From JBDTDV01 sp039922875 (lineage in GTDB: Bacteria; Actinomycetota; Actinomycetes; Actinomycetales; Microbacteriaceae), in the NCBI GenBank assembly GCA_039922875.1, contig JBDTDV010000014.1, forward strand, positions 1-51,348: a stretch of 51,348 bases of DNA, read 5' to 3'. This document shows positions 23,945 through 31,340 of this stretch, in pieces; position 1 is the first letter of the stretch, and the number at the start of each line of letters is the position of its first letter. Below the pieces are notes generated by a model that was not told the DNA's origin, ran no database searches, and saw nothing but the letters and a program-made list of their open reading frames with translations. Made by a program: the position numbers and the translations under genes.

Positions 23945-24582
23945 GCCACAGTATTCTGGCGCGGGTGATATCCGCCCTTGGAGCGCTCGCGATCGCGACC
24001 GCCCTCGCGGTGGTCCCGGCGATGTCCGCGACCGCGCACGATTACCTCGTCGACAGCACCCCGGCCGCAGGGTCGGTGCAGTCGGCGCCGCTGAGCGAGA
24101 TCTCGCTCACCTTCAACGACGTGGTGCTCGATCTTTCCGGCGATGGATCGTCGACGCTCATGCAGGTAACCGGCCCGGGCGCCGCTACGAATCATTTCGA
24201 GACCGGATGCCCGACCGCGGTCGATCGCACCGTCACCCAGCCGGTCGCGCTCGGCGGCCCGGGATCGTACACAATCACCTACCAAATCGTCTCCGCCGAC
24301 GGGCACACCGTCTCCAGCTCGCTGCAGTTCTCCTACCAGCCGCCGGCGGGAACGACGGAGGCCGCCGGCACGGCATCCGGCCCCAATTGCGGAGCCAATT
24401 CGAGCGCGGGACCCTCGGCGGCACCGCAACCCGCCCAGACACCGCAGAACAATTCAGCGGATGCCGCCAATGATTCCGGCAACCTCGGCATCGTGATCGG
24501 CATCGGCGGCGTGATCGTCGGTCTCGCGGTTATCGGAGTGGTCGTGGTGCTGGTCAGCTCGCGGAAGAAGCGGGTCGGCTAG
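23941..24582 (+). CDS. copC: CopC-domain copper-binding protein
   Basis: The 213-residue protein has a signal peptide cleaved before HDYLVDSTPAAG, giving the N-terminal His (His33) that CopC proteins use for Cu(II), and SADGHTVSS with the second conserved His. A low-complexity linker leads to a single C-terminal membrane helix (about 183-205) ending RKKR. No CopD domain is fused or adjacent. It is translationally coupled to ycnI and acts at the outer face of the membrane in copper uptake or resistance. Confidence 0.92.
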   Translation: MSHSILARVISALGALAIATALAVVPAMSATAHDYLVDSTPAAGSVQSAPLSEISLTFNDVVLDLSGDGSSTLMQVTGPGAATNHFETGCPTAVDRTVTQPVALGGPGSYTITYQIVSADGHTVSSSLQFSYQPPAGTTEAAGTASGPNCGANSSAGPSAAPQPAQTPQNNSADAANDSGNLGIVIGIGGVIVGLAVIGVVVVLVSSRKKRVG

Positions 24583-24678
24583 CGAGATCTCGGCCCGTGG
24601 GCTCCCCCGCCGCCCGCGGCTGAATCCCCGAAGCGGCCCGACCAGCGAAGCGTTGGTCCCCCGCGAGGTGCTCACCAG

Positions 24679-24753
24679 ATGAACAGTGGGAACGGGCAAG
24701 AACTTGACGCGTTCACCGAGTCAGAACGGACATATTTCGCGGTGATCAGGTGA
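24679..24753 (+). other. Possible gene relic or tiny open frame
   Basis: A 24-codon frame beginning at ATG 24679 contains LDAFTESERTYF, which recalls the N-terminus of PPOX/flavin-reductase-like proteins, then stops. GAGGTG lies upstream. It may be a decayed gene or chance. Nothing else is seen between 24583 and 24809. Confidence 0.2.
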
Positions 24754-24809
24754 ACCACGAAGCTGTCGGCCGTTGTCGCGAGCAGCGGCGTTTCGGCGGT
24801 CGGCCCGGC

Positions 24810-24824
24810 TAGGCTGGATGCCTA
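24810..24824 (+). promoter_or_regulatory. Leaderless-type -10 box for the EamA transporter
   Basis: TAGGCT (24810-24815) lies eight bases before ATG 24824 with no ribosome site between, so the transcript probably starts at or next to the start codon. Confidence 0.5.
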
Positions 24825-25792
24825 TGCTCGCCGGTTCCGCAGTCGCCGCGCTGTTCGGCCTATCCGGCGCGCTCCTGTTCGGTGCTGCCGATTTCCTCGG
24901 CGGCCTCGCGGCGCGCCGGATCAGCCCGCTGCGGGTCACGGCGATCTCCGCTTTCGCCGGGCTCATCCTGCTCACCGTCGCCGTGCTCGTCTCCGGCGGC
25001 GAGTGGTCCGTTCCGGCGGTGCTCTGGGGGGCCGTGTCCGGTGTGGCCGGAGCCCTGGCGATCTCCCTGCTGTATGCCAGTCTGGCGATCGGGCCGATGA
25101 GCATCCTGTCGCCGCTGACCGCCGTGGTCTCGGCGATCGTGCCAATGACCTGGGGGCTGGCCGGGGGTGAGCGGCTCACCGTGATCGGCTACGGCGCACT
25201 CGGGCTGGCCCTGCTCGCGGTGGTTCTGGTGGGGTTCGTGCCGGAAAAGGGTGCGGTGCGGCCGCGGCCGCGCGGCATCGTGATGGCCATCGGATCGGGA
25301 CTGATGATCGGCGTGTTCATGATCACCATCGATGCCACCCCGGCGCAGTCCGGGCTGATCCCACTGGTGCTGAACCGAAGCGTCAACGGTGTTCTAATGT
25401 CCGCCACGATCGGCGTGCTTTGGTGGTGGCAGCACCGACGGCGCCCGTCGATCCGACCGGTCTCGGCGCCTGAATTCTCAGCGCCTGAAGTCTCGGCGCC
25501 TGAAGTCTCAGCGCCTGGGTGCACCGGCAACGCCGTCGCGGCGCGGTCCAGAATCTGGACTCCCGGCATCCGGCTGGCCGTCGCATGCGGCCTTATCGAC
25601 GCGACCGGCAACACCCTGCTGCTGATCGGCATGCGGTTGGGCGACCTGAGCGTCATCTCGGTGCTCACCGCGATGTACCCGGCCGGCACAATCGTGTTAG
25701 CCGCAGTGGTCCTCAGGGAACGGATCGCTCCGGTGCAGTGGGTCGGCCTGGTGCTCGCCCTGGTCGCGGCCGCCCTGCTCGCCCTCGCCTAG
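24824..25792 (+). CDS. EamA/DMT-family transporter
   Basis: The 322-residue protein has about ten hydrophobic helices in two EamA repeats, as usual for drug/metabolite transporters. Substrate cannot be read. ATG 24824 is preferred on the -10 spacing; an in-frame ATG lies at 24818. The cytoplasmic loop between the halves carries four 15-bp repeats (25460-25519) encoding SAPEV-like units, an expansion unlikely to touch transport. It is single and converges on the helicase gene. Confidence 0.85.
   Translation: MLAGSAVAALFGLSGALLFGAADFLGGLAARRISPLRVTAISAFAGLILLTVAVLVSGGEWSVPAVLWGAVSGVAGALAISLLYASLAIGPMSILSPLTAVVSAIVPMTWGLAGGERLTVIGYGALGLALLAVVLVGFVPEKGAVRPRPRGIVMAIGSGLMIGVFMITIDATPAQSGLIPLVLNRSVNGVLMSATIGVLWWWQHRRRPSIRPVSAPEFSAPEVSAPEVSAPGCTGNAVAARSRIWTPGIRLAVACGLIDATGNTLLLIGMRLGDLSVISVLTAMYPAGTIVLAAVVLRERIAPVQWVGLVLALVAAALLALA
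25460..25519. repeat. Four 15-bp in-frame tandem repeats in the EamA gene
   Basis: Four units of GTCTCGGCGCCTGAA type (15 bp each, one or two changes) fill 25460-25519 and encode SAPEF/SAPEV/SAPEV/SAPG in the central loop. Confidence 0.95.
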
Positions 25793-25814
25793 CCACTGTC
25801 TTGGGCCCCCAACG

Positions 25815-25879
25815 CCCGCGAGTCCGGGCTTCTTGTCGGTGTTGCGCAGGAACACCAACAAAAAGCCCGGACTGGCGGG
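25815..25879. terminator. Long-armed bidirectional hairpin between convergent genes
   Basis: Arms 25821-25843 and 25851-25873 (23 bases) pair with two mismatches around a seven-base loop, and CCCGC/GCGGG extends the stem outside. It lies between the EamA and helicase genes, which converge. Confidence 0.75.
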
Positions 25880-25891
25880 AAGGGGGACGGC

Positions 25892-28033
25892 TTAGAGGGC
25901 GGCGAGTTCTTCGATGATGGCATCGCCCGGGGCAGCGTGCGTGATGGTCGCCTCGATCTCGGCGCGGACCAGCAGCTCGTCCATCCGGCGACGACGGCCC
26001 TTGGGGATCAGCGTGACGACGGTGCCGGGCTTTCCCGCGCGGCCGGTGCGGCCGGAGCGATGCAGGTACGACTTGTATTCGTCCGGCGCGTCGGCCTGAA
26101 TGACCAGCGAAATATCGTCGACGTGGATGCCTCGGGCCGCGACATCCGTAGCCACCAGCACGTTGACCCGTCCACTGGTCAGCAGTTGCAGGTTCCGGGT
26201 GCGACGCGACTGGTTCAGGTCGCCGTGCAATGACGTGGCGGGGATGCCGGCGTCATCCAGCTGGTCGGCGAGTTGTTCAGCGAATGCCCTGGTGCGGGCG
26301 AAGATCAGCGTGCGACCTTCGCCGTGCGCAAGTTCCTCGATGATGGCGCGCTTGTCACGTTGTTCGATCAACAGCACTCGGTGGTCGATCGTCGAAGACG
26401 CCTGATTCTCTCCGGCTACCTCGTGCACGACCGGGTCGGTGAGGAACTCCTTGACCAGGGTGGCAACACCCTTGTCCAGGGTTGCCGAGAACATCAACCG
26501 CTGGCCGTGCGAGGCGGTCTGGCGCAGAATGCGCTGCACCGGCTCGAGGAAGCCCAGGTCGCACATGTGGTCCGCCTCGTCGATGACGGTGATGGTGACG
26601 GTGGAGAGGTCGAGGCGGCCCTGCTCGATCAGGTCTTCCAGGCGGCCCGGGGTAGCGATGACGATGTCGACGCCGCGCTGAAGCGCGCTGACCTGCTTGT
26701 ACTGCGGCACGCCACCGAAAATCGTGGTGGTGAACAGGCCGACAGAACGGGCGATTGGCTGCACGGTGCGATCCAGCTGCATGGCGAGCTCGCGGGTCGG
26801 GGCCATGATCAGCGCGCGCGGGCTGCGCCCTGGCTTACGGCCCTTTCCACCGTTGTTCTCCATCAGTCGCTCGACGACCGGCGCTCCGAAGGCGATGGTC
26901 TTACCGGAACCGGTGCGGCCGCGGCCGAGGACGTCCTTGCCGGCGAGAACATCGGGGATGGTCGCCGCCTGGATCGGGAAGGGCGTCGGGGCGCCCATGC
27001 TGGCCAGCTGCCGGCAGATGTTGTCGCCTAGGCCGAGGTCACCGAAGCTGACGCCCTCCACGTCGGCGGCCTGGATGGCATCCGCTTCCAGGCGCTCAAG
27101 GACAACGTCTTCGTGCGGCGCGAAGTGTGCCTTCTCCTCGTGACGCGGGTAGAAGTCGCTCCCGCGAGCAGCGTTGTGGTGCTCCGGACGAGCGTAGCCC
27201 TCGGTGTGCGAGCGGCGGTCGGAATGACGATAGTCGGCTGCTGAGTCTGCCGAGTGGTGACGGTCGTAGTCGTTGCGTGCCGGACGCTCGGCCCGACGTT
27301 CCCGGGACGGCGCCGAATAGCGGCCGGCGGAATCGGACCGAGATGCCGGGCGGTAGTCGTGGTCGCGGCGGCTGTCGGCGCGGTCCTCGCCACGGTTACG
27401 GTCCTCGCCACGGTTGTAGCGGGGATGATCGCCGTGTCCGCGGGCGGGACGCGAGTCGCGCTCGCCATACCGCGTCGAACGGTCGCCGTAAGACGGGCGA
27501 TCCGTGCGCGGAGCACGATCCCCATACGCCGGACGGTCACCACGCGCAGCACGATCCCCATACGCAGGACGATCACCACGCGCAGCACGATCCCCATACG
27601 CAGCACGATCCCCATACGCCGGGCGGTCCGAACGCGCAGCACGATCCCCATACGCCGGGCGATCCGAACGCGCAGCACGATCGCCATACGCAGGGCGGTC
27701 ACCACGCGGAGCACGGTCGCCATACGTAGGGCGCTCGGCACGATGGCTGCGTTCGCCATAGGCGGGCCGCTCCTCGCGGCCGCGATAGCCGCGGTCGAAC
27801 TCTCGCTGCTCGCGAGGCGCTTCGCTGCTGCGGGACGACTCGGTGTGGTTGGCCCGGGCGGCGCGCTCCGCGGCGTTCCAGCGCTGCTTCTTGACTCCTA
27901 CGCCGGTCGGGGCAACGGCATCCGCCCGGTATCCGCGATGGTTCGGGCTGCGGCTGCCCGCCTTGCGCCCGGACTTCGCGGGGTCAAAGTTTTTCGTCGG
28001 GCGTGCGCCCATGGCCTTCTTATTCTTAGGCAT
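25892..28033 (-). CDS. DEAD-box RNA helicase with long RG/YGDR-repeat N-terminus
   Basis: The 713-residue protein has a Q motif PFPIQ (351-355), Walker A RTGSGKT (373-379), PTRELA, DEAD (485-488), SAT and the helicase C domain ending HRSGRTGRAG. The first 310 residues are very basic and disordered, with about eight DRPAYGDRAAR-type repeats (residues 89-190). Such tails bind RNA and often drive condensate formation or RNase E/degradosome contacts. It probably unwinds structured RNA, for example at low temperature or in ribosome assembly. The 5' side has a 367-bp gene-free region, consistent with a long regulated leader. Confidence 0.9.
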   Translation of the reverse strand: MPKNKKAMGARPTKNFDPAKSGRKAGSRSPNHRGYRADAVAPTGVGVKKQRWNAAERAARANHTESSRSSEAPREQREFDRGYRGREERPAYGERSHRAERPTYGDRAPRGDRPAYGDRAARSDRPAYGDRAARSDRPAYGDRAAYGDRAARGDRPAYGDRAARGDRPAYGDRAPRTDRPSYGDRSTRYGERDSRPARGHGDHPRYNRGEDRNRGEDRADSRRDHDYRPASRSDSAGRYSAPSRERRAERPARNDYDRHHSADSAADYRHSDRRSHTEGYARPEHHNAARGSDFYPRHEEKAHFAPHEDVVLERLEADAIQAADVEGVSFGDLGLGDNICRQLASMGAPTPFPIQAATIPDVLAGKDVLGRGRTGSGKTIAFGAPVVERLMENNGGKGRKPGRSPRALIMAPTRELAMQLDRTVQPIARSVGLFTTTIFGGVPQYKQVSALQRGVDIVIATPGRLEDLIEQGRLDLSTVTITVIDEADHMCDLGFLEPVQRILRQTASHGQRLMFSATLDKGVATLVKEFLTDPVVHEVAGENQASSTIDHRVLLIEQRDKRAIIEELAHGEGRTLIFARTRAFAEQLADQLDDAGIPATSLHGDLNQSRRTRNLQLLTSGRVNVLVATDVAARGIHVDDISLVIQADAPDEYKSYLHRSGRTGRAGKPGTVVTLIPKGRRRRMDELLVRAEIEATITHAAPGDAIIEELAAL
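27464..27769. repeat. YGDR-type repeat block in the DEAD-box helicase gene
   Basis: Units of 30-33 bp encoding DRPAYGDRAAR variants are repeated about eight times, with one shortened unit (YGDRAAYGDRAA). Sequence identity between units is high at the DNA level, which indicates recent expansion. Confidence 0.9.
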
Positions 28034-28400
28034 ACCAATATCTCTGGGTTGTTCTTAGTGCATGACCGCACGCACGGCGGCAGAGCCGAAACGCGCAAAG
28101 AACCCGAGCATTCAGTGGCCGGGACCGTTCACATACAGTGATCTTCACCAGCGGAGTAGCTGGGAAACCGGCCCACCTGACTTACAAACCCATCCGCGCA
28201 CAGCGCGGTGTCAAGAGCCGACGTAGCAACGTTACCGGATGCCGCCGCAAATAGCACATTGAAGTCGGATGCCGTCGGCCCACGGTGTTCCCCTGGTTGC
28301 TTCACTTCGCGCGGATTGCGCCAGCCCGGCTGGCGCAATATGCGCGAGCCGGCGCAGTCTCGCGGGAGGGCCGCCACGCACGAACCGGTAGAAGCGCGGG
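28034..28400. other. Gene-free region between helicase and ABC operon
   Basis: No gene is supported in these 367 bp. It holds the helicase leader and promoter (a TTGACA is present on the minus strand at 28209-28214 without a clear -10) and a short perfect palindrome at 28316-28338. It is relatively rich in small inverted repeats. Confidence 0.5.
28316..28338. repeat. Perfect short palindrome downstream of the ABC operon
   Basis: TTGCGCCAG (28316-28324) pairs perfectly with CTGGCGCAA (28330-28338) around CCCGG. CCCGGCTGGCGCAATA recurs at 30490-30505 at the other end of the operon. It may end the ABC operon transcript. Confidence 0.7.
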
Positions 28401-29111
28401 CTACCTGACCACCGCTGGGCGAAGGAGCAACCAGGTGCCCGTCGAGGAGAGGGTGATCGCGACAACCGCCGCGACGGCAAGCCACCACAGCTGGAAGGCG
28501 GCGAAGATGCTGGCAGCATAGGGAATGAGGATGATCAGCGTGAGGACGATCGCCACCGCGAGCACAACCGCGATCAGCTGCGGGCCACGGGCACCGAATC
28601 GCACCCAGGACGCGCCGAATACCCCGCCGATTGTGAAGATAGTCAGGGCACCGAGAAACACGATCGGGATCAGCCGGGTGAGATCACCCGCGCCGAGGAC
28701 GTACACGTCGAAGATGTAGAAACCGACGAACCAGTGCTCGGTCGCAATCTCGACCATCGTCAACACCGCGAAGACCGCCGTCAGGTACGCGGAGGCGATT
28801 GCCGCCCACAGCAGAGTTCCACCGGTGAACGCGCGCCGCGTTGCGCCCAGGGTCAGCGCGAACGGGAATGTCGTGGCGACGGACTGCACACCGAGGTAGG
28901 CCAGGAACCCGACCAGCGCATACAGGATCCCCGGGTTGGCCTGGGAACCTTCGATCCAGCCAGTCGTCCCGGGTTGGCTGCCCGAGCGCCAGAACACCAG
29001 CGAGATCAGAATCGACACCAGGGCGACGACCGCGGTGATGTACAGGGGCACGCCGAAAGTGGTTTCCCGCTTGTTCAGATGCAGCTTGACGGTGGGAATG
29101 ATGGCGCTCAT
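28401..29111 (-). CDS. ABC transporter permease-like membrane protein
   Basis: The 236-residue protein has about six membrane helices and no soluble domain. It is translationally coupled (ATGA at 29108-29111) to the ATPase gene, and the trio GntR-ATPase-permease resembles YtrA-type operons that respond to cell-wall-active peptides. It is probably the membrane subunit of an exporter or sensor complex. Sequence is too divergent to name a family. Confidence 0.75.
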   Translation of the reverse strand: MSAIIPTVKLHLNKRETTFGVPLYITAVVALVSILISLVFWRSGSQPGTTGWIEGSQANPGILYALVGFLAYLGVQSVATTFPFALTLGATRRAFTGGTLLWAAIASAYLTAVFAVLTMVEIATEHWFVGFYIFDVYVLGAGDLTRLIPIVFLGALTIFTIGGVFGASWVRFGARGPQLIAVVLAVAIVLTLIILIPYAASIFAAFQLWWLAVAAVVAITLSSTGTWLLLRPAVVR

Positions 29112-30013
29112 GCTCGTACTCCTGCTTTCTCCTGAACGATCTCGGGTTCGCTTTCTCCGTGCGCTGCGACCAGTTCCTGCAGCGACGCGGCGGCGAGCTG
29201 CACACCCCGTGCGGCGGCTTGGGCACGGATGCCGTCATCCGCGCCTCCCTCGACGGTGACCGATGCCAGCCCGCCGATTCTCTGCCGGCGCAACACCGGG
29301 CGTCCGGCGACAAGGCGATCGACGGCATCCGTCGTGCCGCTCATCACGAAGGCAAGCTGCCGGGCGTCATCACTGTCACTGTCGACGACGACCCGGCCGC
29401 GATCCATGATCACCACCCGGTCGAAGAGGGAAGCCGATTCCTCAATCAGATGGGTCGAGAGCAGCACAGTGCGCGGCTGGGATTCGACATCGCGGATCAG
29501 TGCCTGGTGGAAGAGGCCGCGGGCCGTCACGTCCAGCCCGAGGTAGGGCTCGTCGAGCAGTGTGACCGGGGCCCGGGACGCCAGGCCGAGCACGATCCCG
29601 ACCGAGGACAGCTGCCCGCGGGAGAGCTTCTTGATTTGGGTTTTCGAGGGGATCCGAAACGCCGCGACGAGTTCGCCGGCGACCTCTGCGCTCCAATTCG
29701 GTGCGAAGTCCGGCGCAATCCGCAACACGTGGTGCAGCCGGTAGTCGTCCGGGTACCGCTGATTGTCTCGGACGAAGCTGATCTGCGAAAGGGTCGCTGC
29801 GTGCTCGAACGGCGTGTGCCCGAGTACCTCGACCCGGCCGGATGATTCCCGGTCCTGCCCGGCGATGATCGACATGATCGTGGTCTTCCCGGCGCCATTT
29901 CGGCCGAGCAGGCCGCAAATCGAATGTTCCGGAACCGCGAAGGTCACGTCGTCGAGCGCTCTGGTGCGCCCGTAGGTCCGGGTCGCGGAGCGAATCGTGA
30001 TGGCGTTGGTCAT
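29108..30013 (-). CDS. ABC transporter ATP-binding protein
   Basis: The 301-residue ATPase has Walker A GRNGAGKT (37-44), a degenerate signature LSRGQ (130-134, Arg in place of the usual second Gly) and Walker B LLDEP (152-156) with the D-loop LGLD. The last 70 residues form a small extra domain. It powers the membrane protein downstream and is coupled by ATGA to the regulator upstream. YtrB/BcrA-like role in peptide-antibiotic response is inferred from the operon form. Confidence 0.88.
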   Translation of the reverse strand: MTNAITIRSATRTYGRTRALDDVTFAVPEHSICGLLGRNGAGKTTIMSIIAGQDRESSGRVEVLGHTPFEHAATLSQISFVRDNQRYPDDYRLHHVLRIAPDFAPNWSAEVAGELVAAFRIPSKTQIKKLSRGQLSSVGIVLGLASRAPVTLLDEPYLGLDVTARGLFHQALIRDVESQPRTVLLSTHLIEESASLFDRVVIMDRGRVVVDSDSDDARQLAFVMSGTTDAVDRLVAGRPVLRRQRIGGLASVTVEGGADDGIRAQAAARGVQLAAASLQELVAAHGESEPEIVQEKAGVRA

Positions 30014-30384
30014 GAGTTATCCTCCTGAAGCGTCAACTGGTCGTGGATCATGCGTGCGAGTTCGGCCGGCGCGATCCCGAGGACCGCCGCCTCATGCATG
30101 AGTGGTTCGATGTAGTTCGGGTAGAGCTCGGCCCGTCGCCGGGTCAGGAGCAACTCTCGTGCGCCGGCGGCGACGAACATCCCGATCCCCCGCTTCTTAT
30201 ACAGCACGCCCTGCTCCACCAGGACGTTGACGCCCTTGCTCACCGTGGCCGGGTTCATCGTGTGAAAGAGCGCGTACTCTGTTGCCGATGGAATGGCTGA
30301 CTCCTCCGGATAGGCGCCGGTGACGATGTCGTCGGCGATCTGGGCAGCGAGTTGCAGAAAGATCGGGCTGTCATCCGGATGCAT
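30010..30384 (-). CDS. GntR-family regulator, YtrA subfamily
   Basis: The 124-residue protein is a winged helix (IPSATEYALFHTMNPATVSKGVNVL is the HTH) with a short C-terminal dimer region, the size and form of YtrA-type GntR regulators. It heads the ABC operon. ATG 30384 follows GGGGG; a second ATG at 30402 lies inside the operator, so it is unlikely to be used. It probably represses its own operon from the palindrome at 30400-30415 and lets go on an inducer such as a cell-wall antibiotic. Confidence 0.85.
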   Translation of the reverse strand: MHPDDSPIFLQLAAQIADDIVTGAYPEESAIPSATEYALFHTMNPATVSKGVNVLVEQGVLYKKRGIGMFVAAGARELLLTRRRAELYPNYIEPLMHEAAVLGIAPAELARMIHDQLTLQEDNS

Positions 30385-30399
30385 TCTGCCCCCTTGGTC

Positions 30400-30415
30400 C
30401 ATTAGTACACTAATG
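30400..30415. promoter_or_regulatory. GntR/YtrA operator
   Basis: CATTAGTACACTAATG is a perfect inverted repeat (CATTAGT around AC) directly downstream of the -10 box, covering the expected transcription start. Position and symmetry fit autorepression. Confidence 0.75.
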
Positions 30416-30444
30416 AACCTATAGACCTGGGTGGGCGGTGTCAA
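30416..30444 (-). promoter_or_regulatory. Promoter of the GntR-ABC operon
   Basis: On the minus strand TTGACA (30444-30439) and TAGGTT (30421-30416) are separated by exactly 17 bp. The -35 is a consensus match. The operator follows at once. Confidence 0.8.
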
Positions 30445-30483
30445 GTTGGCCGCCGCGCGGTCTGCGCCATTTTGCGTGTACTG

Positions 30484-30530
30484 CGCCGTCCCGGCTGGCG
30501 CAATAGTGCCGAACTGGCGCAAAGGTGCCG
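30484..30530. repeat. Inverted-repeat cluster related to 28316-28338
   Basis: GCGCCGTCCCGGCTGGCGCAATA followed by further TGGCGCAA and GTGCCGAACT copies lies upstream of the GntR promoter. It shares CCCGGCTGGCGCAATA with the element at 28316. It is partly symmetric and lies just beyond the end of the paaG-like gene. Confidence 0.6.
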
Positions 30531-30557
30531 AACTGCCGGGCGGCGCTGCCGGAGGGA

Positions 30558-31340
30558 CTACCGGCCGGTGAAGCGGGGCGCGCGCTTGTGTTGGAAGGCG
30601 GAGAAGCCTTCGCGGTAGTCGGCCGTGTCGCACAGCGCGGCCTGGGCGGCGTTCTCGTGCGCCATGCTCTGCCAGAGCCCGAGGCGTTCGTCACGCAACT
30701 GGCGGATGAGTTCCTTGCTGGCCAGGAAGGCCGCGGTGGCGCCGCGGGCGGCGTGCGCCGCGGCATCCATTGTCGTGGTCAGCAGTTCCGCCGCCGGCAC
30801 GACGCGACTGAACAGCCCGGATGTCACCGCTTCGGTTCCCGACATCATCCGGCCGGAATAGATCAGATCCAGGGTACGGTGGGCACCGAGCCGCTCGTAG
30901 AACAACGCATGCCCGCCGGAGTCCAGCGTGGCGCCGAGATTCGCGAACGGGGAGCCGATCTTCGCGGTGTCCGCGACGAAGACCACGTCGGTAGCGATCA
31001 AGAGGCCGAGGCCGACTCCGAGGCAGGCGCCATGCGCTGCCGCGAAAGTGGGAGCGGGGAAGGCACTCATCCGCTGCAGCAGCGGTGTCACCATTCCGTG
31101 AAGGAATCCGGATACGTCGTCAACGGCCGGGTCGATGTGGGAGATGTCGCGGCCGGCGCAGAACGCGCGCCCCTCACCGCGAAGGACGAGGGCGCGTACG
31201 CCGGCCGCCTCTGCGTCGCCGAAAGCGGTGTCGAGATCGTGGACGGCCGCCGCGTCAAGCGCATTCAATCGCTCCGGGGCGTTCAGGACGACGGTGGCAA
31301 CGTCCTCCGCGATGCCCAGCTCGATCATGCTAGACGTCAT
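30558..31340 (-). CDS. paaG: Enoyl-CoA isomerase/hydratase family protein, PaaG-like
   Basis: The 260-residue crotonase-fold protein has FCAGRDISHID (oxyanion hole) and ANLGATLDSGGHALFYERLG. The Glu at the position of rat Glu144 is missing (SPFANLG) and Glu164 is replaced by Asp (TLDLIYSG), unlike the second crotonase of this window. PaaG uses an Asp in that place to isomerise ring-1,2-epoxyphenylacetyl-CoA to the oxepin, so the gene fits PaaG. It ends the paaABCDE unit. ATG 31340 overlaps the paaE stop by 11 bp; ATG 31328 is an alternative one base after that stop. Confidence 0.65.
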   Translation of the reverse strand: MTSSMIELGIAEDVATVVLNAPERLNALDAAAVHDLDTAFGDAEAAGVRALVLRGEGRAFCAGRDISHIDPAVDDVSGFLHGMVTPLLQRMSAFPAPTFAAAHGACLGVGLGLLIATDVVFVADTAKIGSPFANLGATLDSGGHALFYERLGAHRTLDLIYSGRMMSGTEAVTSGLFSRVVPAAELLTTTMDAAAHAARGATAAFLASKELIRQLRDERLGLWQSMAHENAAQAALCDTADYREGFSAFQHKRAPRFTGR

